64,000 bases of DNA from Aquisphaera insulae (GTDB taxonomy: Bacteria; Planctomycetota; Planctomycetia; Isosphaerales; Isosphaeraceae). The stretch lies in contig NZ_JAALJH010000005.1 of assembly GCF_011064615.1 (NCBI RefSeq), positions 62,001 through 126,000 of the forward strand, given 5' to 3'. Under the pieces are notes generated by a model. It ran no database searches and was not told where the DNA came from. It saw nothing but the letters and a program-made list of their open reading frames with translations. The position numbers and the translations under genes are program-made. Positions 1-8,409 of this stretch are shown here, piece after piece (the first letter of the stretch is position 1; each line of letters opens with the position of its first letter).

Positions 1-136
1 CCGGGAAATCCGCGGCCGTGAAGAGCTGAGCGACCGCGGCAGGGGGGGAGGCCACGATGGTGAAGGCCGAGAAGACGAACGCCGCGATCGCGACGGGGAT
101 TGAACGGCGGGCGGGCGCAGCGGTCGCCGGCGTCAT
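1..136 (-). CDS. Exported protein, 5' end only (truncated by left edge)
   Basis: A minus-strand reading frame starts with ATG at 136 and runs open to the left edge, giving about 45 residues. It starts MTPATAAPARRSIPVAIAAF: a short basic stretch, then a hydrophobic segment and an Ala-rich end (PPAAVAQL) that looks like a Sec signal peptide with cleavage near AVA-Q. The start is supported by a GGGAGGA ribosome-binding site a few bases upstream. Only the signal peptide and a few mature residues are inside the window, so the function cannot be told. It lies downstream of the aldo/keto reductase on the same strand and could be co-transcribed with it. Confidence 0.7.
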   Translation of the reverse strand, partial: MTPATAAPARRSIPVAIAAFVFSAFTIVASPPAAVAQLFTAADFP

Positions 137-219
137 GAGCTTCCTCCCGGAGGGTGCCTCGGCCCGCGTCGGGCGGGCCGTCGGCAACCATCGTACCGGG
201 GCGGGAGGGGGACTCAAGG

Positions 220-239
220 GCCGGCCGCCCGTGGCCGGC
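220..239 (-). terminator. GC-rich hairpin after the aldo/keto reductase
   Basis: A perfect 7-bp stem (GCCGGCC with GGCCGGC) and 6-base loop lies 33 bases past the stop of the aldo/keto reductase, between it and the next minus-strand gene. No T-run follows, so it is a weak candidate for an intrinsic terminator and may only be a pausing or mRNA-end structure. Confidence 0.3.
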
Positions 240-271
240 ACGACCATTGCATCGACGATCTTCGATGCGTT

Positions 272-1489
272 TCAGCCGAGCAGCCGGTCGGCCTCGGGGA
301 GGAGCTTCGCGAAGTTCAGGCCGCTGTGGCAGGCCTTGCGAGCGGCCTCGAGGTCGGCGCCGCGCCAGTCTTTCTGCTCGTCGGCGAGCGCGGCGTACTC
401 CTCGCGAGCCAGGACGCGGGCACCGAAGTCGTCATGGTACGTGAGCAGGCGGGTGAGCTGCCCGAGCTCGGCCTTCGTGCCGGCGGCGTGGCTGCAGCTC
501 CCGTCGCAATTGGCGCACATCATCGGGTTCGAGGCCAGGACGGCGTCGCGAAGCTCCTCGATCTGGGCCGCCTTCAGGGGCTGGAACTTCTCGGCCGCCT
601 CGACGTTCTCGCGCAACTGATCGGTGTTGGTCATCGCGATGCAGACGTTGGCGATGCGCTCGTCGCTCCAGGCGGCGTGGAGTAGCCCCTGGTGCGGGGT
701 CAGCCCGCGCTCCTTGAGGGTCGGCATGCGCTCCTTGACCCGGTCGAGGGCGCCGCGGCCGGCGAAGAGCTTCATGGCGATGAGGCCGATGTTCTTCTCG
801 TGGCAGCGATCGAGCGCCTTGTTGAGCGGCGAGTCCTTCTTGAGCCAGGGGGCATACGCCAGCATGATCACATCGACGTAGTTGCCGGCGGCCGCGTTGT
901 CGAGCTGCTGGGCGATGGTGGCGTCGTGGGTGGTGAAGCCGACGTACTTCACCTTGCCGGTCTTCTTGATGGCCTCGATCTCGGCGGCCATCTCCTTGCT
1001 CTTCGGCCAGTCGACCTGGTTCTTGCCCAGGCCGTGATAGTAGAGCAGGTCGATGTAATCCGTGCCGAGCTCGGAGAGGCGTTCGTCGATGTTCTTGAGG
1101 ACCTCGCCGAAGGAGCGGACGGGCTGCTTGGTGGCCAGGAAGATCTGCTTGCGGACGTCGGGCTGCTCGGCGAACCACTTCTTGAAGGCCGGCTCCGAGC
1201 CGTAGACCTTGGCCGTGTCGTAGTAGCGGACCCCCCGGGCGAATGAGAGCCGCAGCAGGCGGTCCATGAACCCGGCGATCCGGAGCGTGCCGGCGTTGAG
1301 GATCGTGACGTCGACCCCCGTCTTGCCGAGCCGGCGCGTCGGCAGGATCGCCTTTCCGGGGGCGGGTGCGGGGGCGGGCTCCTGGCCCGAGGTCGTGCCC
1401 GTCGAGGAGAGCGTCACGGCGGCGGCAGTCGCGGCGCCGGTCTGGATGAAGGCCCGACGTTGCATCGGGGTCGGAACGTGATCGGACAT
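272..1489 (-). CDS. Aldo/keto reductase, Tat-exported
   Basis: NAD(P)H-dependent aldo/keto reductase family protein of 405 residues. The N-terminus carries a twin-arginine signal (RRAFIQ at residues 11-16) and a hydrophobic Ala/Thr stretch, so the enzyme is probably exported folded with its cofactor. The reductase barrel starts near residue 50 (RRLGKTGVDVTIL). The expected catalytic set is visible: Asp91 and Tyr96 in YYDTAKVYGSE, Lys121 in LATKQP and His152 in YYHGLG. A Cys-rich motif CANCDGSC near residue 325 sits in the C-terminal part and might bind a metal, which is an inference. The substrate is unknown. It lies 140 bp downstream of the metallophosphoesterase on the same strand. Confidence 0.88.
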   Translation of the reverse strand: MSDHVPTPMQRRAFIQTGAATAAAVTLSSTGTTSGQEPAPAPAPGKAILPTRRLGKTGVDVTILNAGTLRIAGFMDRLLRLSFARGVRYYDTAKVYGSEPAFKKWFAEQPDVRKQIFLATKQPVRSFGEVLKNIDERLSELGTDYIDLLYYHGLGKNQVDWPKSKEMAAEIEAIKKTGKVKYVGFTTHDATIAQQLDNAAAGNYVDVIMLAYAPWLKKDSPLNKALDRCHEKNIGLIAMKLFAGRGALDRVKERMPTLKERGLTPHQGLLHAAWSDERIANVCIAMTNTDQLRENVEAAEKFQPLKAAQIEELRDAVLASNPMMCANCDGSCSHAAGTKAELGQLTRLLTYHDDFGARVLAREEYAALADEQKDWRGADLEAARKACHSGLNFAKLLPEADRLLG

Positions 1490-1629
1490 CGATCAGACTC
1501 CTGTTGGAGGCGGGATAGAGCGGGAGGCTGGGGAGATCCCCTAGGCGGGCTCCCGCATCATCAAGGCTACACCTCCCCGAAGGCCGGGTCGAGCAGGCGG
1601 GGAAGATTCCACCGCGCAGGGCGAATCGA

Positions 1630-2496
1630 TCAGTCGTTCTCGTGGAGGTCGAAGAGCCGGCAGGACGCCAGCAACGATTCGACCGTGGCGGGGTCTCGGC
1701 TGTTGAACAGGCAATAGGCGGGATAGGGATACGTCCCATCGACGATGATCTGACGATGGCTGGCCCGACGGAAGCCCTCGTCGCAGGGCTGATGGCCGGT
1801 TATGAACAGGTCGGCGTCGATCATCTCGGCGAAGCGATCGGCCGTCTCCGGCGTGGTATCCCGGCCCCAGGTCACGGCGTAGATCGTGCCTCCGCGCTTC
1901 ATCGATTCTTCCGGCCAGCGGTCGGCGCTCAGCACCTCGAGGTCGAGGGAATCGAGATACCGAGCATCCGGGAGCGAGTGGACCACGAGCACGCGGTTGG
2001 AGGTCTTCACGCCCACAGGGAGCGAGGCGAAGAGGGCGAGGTAGGCCTGATAGACGTCGTTGGTCCGGGGCCCGTACGCCTGCTCGATCCCCAGGCGGAA
2101 CCGCAGGTTGAGGGTCTGTCCGTCCTTGCCGATCACGCGGCCGGTGAGCTCCGACAGCTCATGGTTTCCCAGGATCAGGTGGACGCGCTCGGGGTGCTGG
2201 CACTTGAGGGCCGCGACCAGGTCCACCAGGCGGTGGGAGCGGTCGGGCCGGTCCTCGTCGTACTTGTTGATCTCGTGCACGAGCTCCTGGAGGACCAGGT
2301 GCCGTCGGGGATGGCGGTCCAGGGCCGCGACCTGGAGGGTGCTCTTGAACGCCCCGAGATTCCCGTGGAGGTCGCCGACGACCATGACCTCGTCGGCATC
2401 GGCCAGGTGAATGATCGATCCCGTCCGCCCGGGCGTCGCTCGCATCAGCTCCGCGGCCCGGTTCACCGTGGTCAGGATCTTTTGAGGGTCGGGCAT
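1630..2496 (-). CDS. Metallophosphoesterase (calcineurin-like, PPP-type variant)
   Basis: A 288-residue calcineurin-like phosphoesterase. Visible metal-site motifs are GDLHGN (residues 41-46), GNHE (110-113), a His in VVHSLPD near 178 and GHQ near 233, the order found in Ser/Thr phosphatases of the PPP type. The usual second motif GDxVDRG is not recognisable: the expected place, around residues 62-76, reads LVLQELVHE, so the Asp that normally bridges the two metals is missing or replaced. Tyr/His-rich C-terminal residues (GTYPYPAYCLF) follow. There is no signal peptide, so it is probably cytoplasmic. Substrate unknown; hydrolysis of a phosphoprotein or nucleotide is inferred from the family only. 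Confidence 0.8.
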   Translation of the reverse strand: MPDPQKILTTVNRAAELMRATPGRTGSIIHLADADEVMVVGDLHGNLGAFKSTLQVAALDRHPRRHLVLQELVHEINKYDEDRPDRSHRLVDLVAALKCQHPERVHLILGNHELSELTGRVIGKDGQTLNLRFRLGIEQAYGPRTNDVYQAYLALFASLPVGVKTSNRVLVVHSLPDARYLDSLDLEVLSADRWPEESMKRGGTIYAVTWGRDTTPETADRFAEMIDADLFITGHQPCDEGFRRASHRQIIVDGTYPYPAYCLFNSRDPATVESLLASCRLFDLHEND

Positions 2497-2634
2497 GGAC
2501 GTTCGTCGTCTGGGGTTAACAGGCCGCGCCGAGCCGGGGGGCCGACGCCGCGGGCGGATTGGTTACATCAAGATTCTAACAAGAGCGGGAGTCGGAAAAC
2601 GACCCCGTGTCCTCGCGGTTCGAGCGCCGGAGGC

Positions 2635-4431
2635 TCAGTCCTCGAGCTCCTCGAGCGCGTGCCACCGTTCGTACGAAGCGGCCAGCTCCCGTTCGAGGTC
2701 CTCGAGTCGGCTGCGTTCGTTGGCGATCTCTTCCCGGTCCTTGCGATAGAATGCCGGATCCGCCATGGCCTCGTGGAGGGCCGCGATCCGAGCCTCCATC
2801 TCCTCGATCCGGGCGGGGAGCGTTTCCAGCTCCCTGCGCTCCTTGAAGCTCCGCTTCCGGCCCTGGGTCGACCTGGGAGCGACCTGGGACGACTTCTTTC
2901 GATCCGCTTCGGTCGCCGTCTTCGATTCGGGGGCCGGGTCGCTGGGCCTCTGTCGCAGGTAGTCGTCGTACCCCCCTTCGTACTCCCGGACCGTGCCATC
3001 CGGCTCGATGACGAGGGTGCTCGTGACCACGTCGTTCAGGAAGGCCCGGTCGTGGCTCACGAGGAGGACCGTGCCGCCGTACTCGACCAGGAGCGATTCG
3101 AGGAGTTCGAGGGTTTCGATGTCCAGGTCGTTGGTCGGCTCGTCCAGGACCAGGACATTGGACGGCCTCGTGAACAGCTTCGCCAGCAGGAGCCGGCTCC
3201 GCTCGCCGCCGGAAAGGTACTTCACCAGGGTCCGCGAGCGTTCGGGAGGGAAGAGGAAGTCCTGGAGATAGCCCAGGATGTGGCGGTCGCGGCCGTTGAT
3301 CGAGATCGTGTCGTAGTCGCTGACGTTCTTCTGCACGGTCTTCTCGTCGTCGAGTGACGACTTGAGCTGCTCGAAGTAAGCGATCTCCAGGTTGGTCCCG
3401 CGCCGGACCGTCCCCTCGGCGGGTTCGAGCTGACCGAGCAAGAGGCGGATCGCGGTCGTCTTGCCCGAGCCGTTGGGGCCGATGATCCCGACCTTGTCGC
3501 CCCGGACGATGGCGGTCGTCAGGTCGCGGATCACCGTCCGGCCCTCGTAGGAGAACGTGACCGATTCGGCCTCGACGACCAGGGTGCCGGATCGCTCGGC
3601 CTCCTGGGCCTGGATCAGCGCCGTCCCCTGGCGATCGCGGCGCTGGCTGTGGGCCTTGCGCATCGCCTCGAGGGCCCGGACTCGCCCCTCGTTGCGGGTC
3701 CGGCGCGCCTCGACTCCCTTGCGGATCCAGGTCTCCTCCTGAGCGAGCTTCTTGTCGAACAGCTCTCGCTGCCGCTCCTCGGCCGCCAGCAGCTCATCCC
3801 GGCGCTTCAGGAAGGTGGGATAGTCGCAGGCCCAGTCGAAGACCCGGCCCCGATCGAGCTCGACGATCCGGGTCGCCAGGCGCTCGAGGAAGACGCGGTC
3901 GTGGGTCACGAAGATGAGCGTCCCCGGATAGCGGAGGAGGAAGGTCTCGAGCCATCGGATCGAGTCGATGTCCAGGTGATTGGTGGGCTCGTCCAGGAGC
4001 AGCAGGTCCGGCTCCCCGACGATCGCCCGCGCCAGGAGGGCGCGGCGTTTCATCCCCGAGGAGAGGTGGGTGAAGATGGCCGCCGGATCCAGGCCGACTC
4101 GTGACAGGACCGTCTCGACCCGATGGTCGTCGCCCCCGAGATGGTTGTCATGCTCCGCCAGCCCGTCGGCCACCACGCCGGCCACCGTGACGTCGTCCCC
4201 CGCCGGCACGTCCTGGACGAGGTGGGACACCCGGAGCCCCTGCCGCCGGAGGATCGTCCCCTCATCGGGCTCGACCTCGCCGGCGATCAGCCGCAGGAGC
4301 GTGCTCTTCCCCTCGCCATTCCGGCCCAGGAGGCAAAGCCGCTCCCCGACCTCGACCTGGAGCTGCGCCCGGTCCAGGAGCCGCGGGCCGCCGAACGAGA
4401 GGCTCACATCCGATAAGCTCACGAGTGCCAT
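2635..4431 (-). CDS. ABC-F family ATPase (Uup/EttA-like)
   Basis: A soluble protein of 598 residues with two ABC ATPase domains and no membrane segment, the layout of ABC-F proteins that act on ribosomes or, for Uup, at branched DNA. Walker A of domain 1 is GRNGEGKS (residues 36-43), followed by LSSGMKRR and LLLDEPTNHLD. Domain 2 has GPNGSGKTT near 320, LSGGERSR and LVLDEPTNDLD. A charged coiled-coil tail (about 520-598) resembles the Uup C-terminal domain. The frame stays open upstream to 4680, but I chose ATG 4431, which begins MALVSLSDVSLSFGG, because residues before it are encoded by repeat-like intergenic DNA. Which ABC-F subgroup it belongs to cannot be settled by eye. Confidence 0.92.
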   Translation of the reverse strand: MALVSLSDVSLSFGGPRLLDRAQLQVEVGERLCLLGRNGEGKSTLLRLIAGEVEPDEGTILRRQGLRVSHLVQDVPAGDDVTVAGVVADGLAEHDNHLGGDDHRVETVLSRVGLDPAAIFTHLSSGMKRRALLARAIVGEPDLLLLDEPTNHLDIDSIRWLETFLLRYPGTLIFVTHDRVFLERLATRIVELDRGRVFDWACDYPTFLKRRDELLAAEERQRELFDKKLAQEETWIRKGVEARRTRNEGRVRALEAMRKAHSQRRDRQGTALIQAQEAERSGTLVVEAESVTFSYEGRTVIRDLTTAIVRGDKVGIIGPNGSGKTTAIRLLLGQLEPAEGTVRRGTNLEIAYFEQLKSSLDDEKTVQKNVSDYDTISINGRDRHILGYLQDFLFPPERSRTLVKYLSGGERSRLLLAKLFTRPSNVLVLDEPTNDLDIETLELLESLLVEYGGTVLLVSHDRAFLNDVVTSTLVIEPDGTVREYEGGYDDYLRQRPSDPAPESKTATEADRKKSSQVAPRSTQGRKRSFKERRELETLPARIEEMEARIAALHEAMADPAFYRKDREEIANERSRLEDLERELAASYERWHALEELED

Positions 4432-4443
4432 GCTGCCGCCCTT

Positions 4444-4690
4444 ACCACGGATGAACGGATCGTTTCTCGACCAGGGATGATACGGATAACAGACAACGAG
4501 AAGGCGGACACAACGATAAAGAGAAGTCACCGGCAACCGACTCGACAGCCAGGAATTCGGATCGGGAGAGGTGGATCGAGAAGGGGAGGGGGATCTGTGC
4601 GTCGTCTCGGACGACAGGCTCAGACCCTCGAAACCCATCCACATGATTCTCGTGATCTTCCATCCGTGGTCTCCGCGCAATCCGTGGTAG
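4444..4690. repeat. Degenerate CACGGAT-type intergenic repeat, two inverted fragments
   Basis: ACCACGGATGAACGGAT is seen at 4444-4460 on the plus strand. The opposite orientation recurs at 4661-4688, where two ATCCGTGGT units are 18 bases apart. Between 4620 and 4690 the minus strand reads as a worn tandem of CACGGAT/GTGGATG words. Similar degenerate repeats are common in intergenic DNA of several bacterial groups. No protein is encoded. Confidence 0.4.
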
Positions 4691-4826
4691 AAACCGTATG
4701 GATTCGATGCCGAGACCGGATCGGCCGTGGCTGAGGTAGACGCCGTGTGCGGGAGATCTTACGCTATTTCCTTGCGTCCCCGATGAGATTCATCCCCAAT
4801 CGCGTCCAATTGGTCTGGCTGGACGC

Positions 4827-4832
4827 TATAAT
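4827..4832 (+). promoter_or_regulatory. Candidate -10 element for ptsI
   Basis: A perfect TATAAT lies 87 bases upstream of the ptsI start in otherwise GC-rich DNA. The hexamer 17 bases upstream is a poor -35, and the short repeat CCAAT...ATTGG brackets the site (4806-4810 and 4831-4835), which could be an operator. Start of transcription would be near 4839. Confidence 0.4.
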
Positions 4833-4919
4833 TGGCAAACGCGCGTTCCTGATGTGAGACTTCCGTGATTCTGGCCGGGGAGCGCCCGGGATCGACCGAA
4901 CCTCGGCGGTGGGCTCGTC

Positions 4920-6689
4920 ATGCACAAAGGCGTCGGAGTCAGTCCCGGGGTCGTCGTCGGTGTGGCCTTCCGCGTGGAGTCGGCCCTGGGCCAGGCCGAA
5001 CCGCGATATCTCGAGAGACCGGAGGACGCCGGGGCGGAGATCGCGGCGTTCGACCGCGCGGTGGAAGAGGCGGCGGGTGAGCTCGAGGGTCTGATCCGGC
5101 GGGTCGCCCAGGAGCTCGGGCCGTCGGCGGCGGAGATCTTCCAGACGCATCTTCAGATCCTCAACGATCCGGGGCTCCTCTCGCGGGTCCATTCCGTGAT
5201 CGAGGAGCAGCAACTGACGGCCCTCTCCGCCTTGCAGCAGGTGATGCAGGGGTACGTCTCCCAGTTCGCGAGGATCGAGCAGGAGTACTTCCGCGAGCGG
5301 CTCAACGACCTCCGGGACGTGATCTCGCGGATCGGTTCCCACCTGACGGGTTCGCGGGAGCCGGCCCGCGGCGAGGGCACCGAGTCCCGCGACGGCGACC
5401 AGCCGGTGGTCCTGGTCGCGCACGAGATCCTCCCCAGCCAGGCCATGAGCCTGGGCGAGATGCCGATTGCGGGGATCGTCACCGAGGTGGGAGGGACGAC
5501 CAGCCACGCGGCCATCCTCGCGCGGAGCCGCGGCATCCCCGCCGTCTCCGGCGTCGAGGGGATCATGAACGTCGTCGCCAGCGGGGATCCCGTGGTCGTC
5601 GACGGCCGCGAAGGGCACGTCATCGTCCGGCCGAACGCGGAAGAAACCTCCTTCTATCGCAAGATCCAGCGCGAGTTTTTCCACCTCAAGGACAGCCTGA
5701 TCGCCAACCGGGACGAGCCGGCGCGGAGCCTGGACGGGACCCGCGTCGAGCTGCTGGCGAACATCAACAACCTCGCGGACGTCCACTCGGCCAGCACGGT
5801 GGGGGCCACGGGCGTGGGCCTCTTCCGGACCGAGTACCTGTTCCTCACGCACCACAACGTCCCGAGCGAGGAGGAGCAGTTCGAGTATTACAAGCAGATC
5901 GTCCTGAACTCGCCCAATCAGACGGCGACGATCCGCACGCTCGACCTGGGGGGCGACAAGACGGTCCCCTATCTCGGCAAGCGGTACGAGCCGAACCCGT
6001 TCATGGGGTGGCGGTCGATCCGCATCTTCCTCGAGAATCCGAAGCTGATGGTGACCCAGATCCGCGCGATCCTCCGGGCGGGGAAGTACGGGAAGGTCTC
6101 CATGCTCTTCCCGATGATCTCGACGCTGGAGGAGCTGAAACGGGTCAACAAGATCGTCCAGGAGACCCGGGACAACCTCAAGCGCGAGGGCGTCCCCTAT
6201 GCGGACGACGTGAAGACGGGGGTCATGGTGGAGGTGCCGGCGGCGGCGATCTGCATCGACGCGATCCTCCGGGAGACGAACTTCATCTCGATCGGTTCGA
6301 ACGACCTGATCCAGTACCTGGTGGCGTCCGATCGAGACAATCCCAAGGTCGCCCACCTCTGCGAGCCCCTGAGCCCGGCCATCTTCCGGGTCCTCCAGAT
6401 GATCCTGGACGCCTGCAACCGGACCGGGACGCCCGTCACGCTCTGCGGCGAGATGGCCGGCCAGCCCCGCTCCGCCCTGGTCCTCTTCGGCATGGGACTG
6501 AGGCGGTTCAGCATGAGCCCGGCGTTCATCCCAACGGTCAAGAACCTGCTGGGCGCGGTCACGACCGCCCAGGCCGAGCGATTCGCCCACCACGTCCTCC
6601 AGCTCTCCACGAGCGACGAGATCCGAGCCTACCTGTCCGCCCGATTGAGGGAGGTCTCGAGCACCCTGGAGGTGCTCGACGCGGTCTGA
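4920..6689 (+). CDS. ptsI: PTS enzyme I (phosphoenolpyruvate-protein phosphotransferase)
   Basis: Enzyme I moves phosphate from phosphoenolpyruvate to HPr, the first step of the PTS. The 589-residue length is normal (about 570-590). The N-terminal HPr-binding/phosphohistidine part begins MHKGVGVSPGVVVG and contains the active-site His196 in GGTTSHAAIL. The PEP-binding barrel shows TGVGLFRTEYLFL, LGGDKTVPYLG, SIGSNDLIQY and the catalytic Cys in CGEMAGQP. No HPr, enzyme II or HPr kinase gene is near, so it may serve a regulatory phosphorelay encoded elsewhere, as in bacteria with incomplete PTS; that is inference. The ribosome-binding site before ATG 4920 is weak, but this start gives the conserved N-terminus. 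Confidence 0.95.
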   Translation: MHKGVGVSPGVVVGVAFRVESALGQAEPRYLERPEDAGAEIAAFDRAVEEAAGELEGLIRRVAQELGPSAAEIFQTHLQILNDPGLLSRVHSVIEEQQLTALSALQQVMQGYVSQFARIEQEYFRERLNDLRDVISRIGSHLTGSREPARGEGTESRDGDQPVVLVAHEILPSQAMSLGEMPIAGIVTEVGGTTSHAAILARSRGIPAVSGVEGIMNVVASGDPVVVDGREGHVIVRPNAEETSFYRKIQREFFHLKDSLIANRDEPARSLDGTRVELLANINNLADVHSASTVGATGVGLFRTEYLFLTHHNVPSEEEQFEYYKQIVLNSPNQTATIRTLDLGGDKTVPYLGKRYEPNPFMGWRSIRIFLENPKLMVTQIRAILRAGKYGKVSMLFPMISTLEELKRVNKIVQETRDNLKREGVPYADDVKTGVMVEVPAAAICIDAILRETNFISIGSNDLIQYLVASDRDNPKVAHLCEPLSPAIFRVLQMILDACNRTGTPVTLCGEMAGQPRSALVLFGMGLRRFSMSPAFIPTVKNLLGAVTTAQAERFAHHVLQLSTSDEIRAYLSARLREVSSTLEVLDAV

Positions 6690-7074
6690 GCTCGCGACGA
6701 CGCGGGCGTCGAGGGCCGCGGAACAACTTGTCGAACGGGGGAGTTGCTATGGGGTTGCGCGCCTGCTAGGCTAAGCGAGCCGAGCCCGGCGCTGGTCGTG
6801 AGCGCCGCGGATTCCGGCTCGAATACGAGGCAGCCATCGCATGCGACCCCACGCGCCTTGATCACTTTTCTCGATTGACGACGAGCTTCGCGAGGCGTTC
6901 CCTGTTCTGGGAATTCCGGTCGTCGTCGGGGTGTGTCGGGTCAATCGCAAGCCCTTTTCTTCCAAGAGATGTCCGTTGATTCCTCCCGGCCCACCCCGCG
7001 GCAATTCGTGCCGCGCGGCGACCGCCCGGGGAATCGCCGTGGACGGACGGAGCTGCGGAGGCTGGGACAGAGCC
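6690..7074. other. Gene-free stretch before the respiratory operon
   Basis: 385 bases between ptsI and the Rieske gene. I see no convincing reading frame. It contains a nested inverted repeat at 6776-6821 and presumably the promoter of the Rieske-cytochrome operon, but no clean -35/-10 pair could be found by eye. Confidence 0.5.
6776..6821. terminator. Nested hairpin downstream of ptsI
   Basis: Outer arms CGAGCC (6776-6781) and GGCTCG (6816-6821) enclose an inner perfect stem of 7 bp (CGGCGCT, 6787-6793, with AGCGCCG, 6801-6807) and a 7-base loop. It lies about 90 bases after the ptsI stop. No T-run follows, so termination without a U-tract or an mRNA-processing role is only a possibility. 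Confidence 0.35.
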
Positions 7075-8319
7075 ATGGCGAAACGCCCGAGCGTGCAGGA
7101 GATCCTGGAGGCGGCGCGGAGGGGGGGCCCTGCGAAGCCGGCCGCGGTGCCCGAATCGGCCCCGGCGGCCGCGCCGATCGAGGAGCCGACGCACTCCGAG
7201 GCCGCCGAGGTCGCCCCCGCCGCCCCGGCCGCCCCGGCGAGGCCCGCGGCGCCGGCCGGCCCGACGCCGTCGAGCCTCGGGCGACCGTTGACCCTCAAGG
7301 AGAAGCTCGCCGCAGCCAGGGCCGGCGGAGCCGCCGCGGCGGCTCCCGCCCCGTCGCCGCCGCCGACACCCTCGGCCCCGCCCCCCGCGGCCGAGGCCGC
7401 GGGTTCCGAGGCCACGCCGGCGCGGGCCGTCCCGCCCCCGGCGAAGCCGCTGGGCCGGCCCCTGACGCTGGCGGAAAAGCTGGCCGCGGCCAGGGGGGGC
7501 GGAGGCGGCGCGGCGCCGGCCCCGGCCGCTGGTCCCGCCAAGGCCGCCCCGGCGGCGAAGGCGGCCGCCGCGACGACGGCCGGGGCGCCGCGGACCCTCC
7601 CCCCGCTCGACAAGATCACCGACCCGAAGGACCTCGCCGAGGCGCTCCGCCAGACCGGCGCCCGGAAGGACAGGGAGGTGGCGGCCGAGAAGGCGGCCGC
7701 CGCGCCCGCCCGCCCGGCGGCCAAGGCCGCGCCCCCCAAGCCGTCCACGGTCCTCCCCAAGCCGGGGAAGCCGGGAGCCGCGACCGCCGAGGCGCCCGAC
7801 CACTCGAGCCGCCGGGGCTTCTTCCTGGGCCCGCTCTTCGTGACCTGGATTGCCCTGGCCTGGACCTCCTTCGCGGCGGGCGTCCTCGCCTTCACCGGCA
7901 TGCTCGGCCGCTTCATGTTCCCGAACGTCCTCGCCGAGCCTCCCAGCACGATCAAGGTCGGCGAGCCGGGGAAGTTCGACCCCGAGGACGTCAACGAGCG
8001 GTTCAAGGCGGAGTGGGGGTTCTGGATCGTCCGTTCCACGCGCTACGACGGGCAGGACATCATCTATGCCCTGTCAACGATCTGTACCCACCTCGGCTGC
8101 CCGCCGAACTGGCTAGCCGGCGAGCAGAAGTTCAAGTGCCCGTGCCACGGGAGCGGTTTCTATGTCACCGGGATCAACTTCGAAGGCCCCGCCCCGCGCC
8201 CGCTGGAGCGTTTCAAGGTGAGCCTCGCCGACGACGGCCAGATCATCGTCGACAAGAGCCAGAAGTTCCAGCAGGAGCTCGGGCAGTGGGCCGACCCCGA
8301 TAGCTTCATCGCCGTCTGA
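7075..8319 (+). CDS. Rieske iron-sulfur protein with repeat-bearing N-terminal extension
   Basis: Rieske [2Fe-2S] subunit of a quinol-oxidising cytochrome bc-type complex; it takes one electron from quinol and passes it to the cytochrome c partner. The 414 residues are about twice the usual length. Residues 1-240 form an Ala/Pro-rich extension with three related units: VQEILEAARRGG at the start, then PLTLKEKLAAARAGG and PLTLAEKLAAARGGG. A membrane anchor follows (about 245-275). The cluster-binding motifs CTHLGC (337-342) and CPCHGSG (from 355) hold the Cys/His ligands and the disulfide Cys pair. ATG 7075 is chosen because it starts with the first repeat unit; the frame extends upstream without family likeness. 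It heads the operon with the two cytochrome b genes. Confidence 0.93.
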   Translation: MAKRPSVQEILEAARRGGPAKPAAVPESAPAAAPIEEPTHSEAAEVAPAAPAAPARPAAPAGPTPSSLGRPLTLKEKLAAARAGGAAAAAPAPSPPPTPSAPPPAAEAAGSEATPARAVPPPAKPLGRPLTLAEKLAAARGGGGGAAPAPAAGPAKAAPAAKAAAATTAGAPRTLPPLDKITDPKDLAEALRQTGARKDREVAAEKAAAAPARPAAKAAPPKPSTVLPKPGKPGAATAEAPDHSSRRGFFLGPLFVTWIALAWTSFAAGVLAFTGMLGRFMFPNVLAEPPSTIKVGEPGKFDPEDVNERFKAEWGFWIVRSTRYDGQDIIYALSTICTHLGCPPNWLAGEQKFKCPCHGSGFYVTGINFEGPAPRPLERFKVSLADDGQIIVDKSQKFQQELGQWADPDSFIAV

Positions 8320-8325
8320 CGCGAC

Positions 8326-8349
8326 CCTCCGGCCGACGTCGGCCGGAGG
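8326..8349. repeat. 24-bp perfect palindrome between Rieske and cytochrome b genes
   Basis: CCTCCGGCCGAC is followed at once by its exact reverse complement GTCGGCCGGAGG, starting 6 bases after the Rieske stop codon. In RNA it would make a very stable hairpin, less a few loop bases. There is no proper T-run after it, so partial termination, mRNA processing or stabilisation of the upstream message are more likely than full termination inside an operon. Confidence 0.6.
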
Positions 8350-8409
8350 CTGCCGATCTCTTGGTCGTCACTTTCCCCGGCTCGACGCGATCGTACCGAC
8401 GAGAGACCC

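Larger units (their letters stand above)
4432..4919. other. Divergent intergenic region between the ABC-F gene and ptsI
   Basis: 488 bases without a gene and with lower GC than the flanks. It should hold the promoters of both flanking genes. It also holds fragments of a degenerate intergenic repeat built around CACGGAT (plus strand near 4444-4460; inverted as ATCCGTGG at 4662-4669 and 4680-4687). A perfect -10-like TATAAT is present at 4827-4832, about 90 bases before ptsI. Confidence 0.6.

Noticed and set aside
57..620. Plus-strand frame at the left edge
   Set aside because: It overlaps the aldo/keto reductase on the other strand and has no family features; the minus-strand frame at 1-136 has a signal peptide and ribosome-binding site.
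6771..8039. Long minus-strand frames opposite the Rieske gene
   Set aside because: They are mirror frames of a GC-rich Ala/Pro-coding region; the plus frame has the Rieske motifs.
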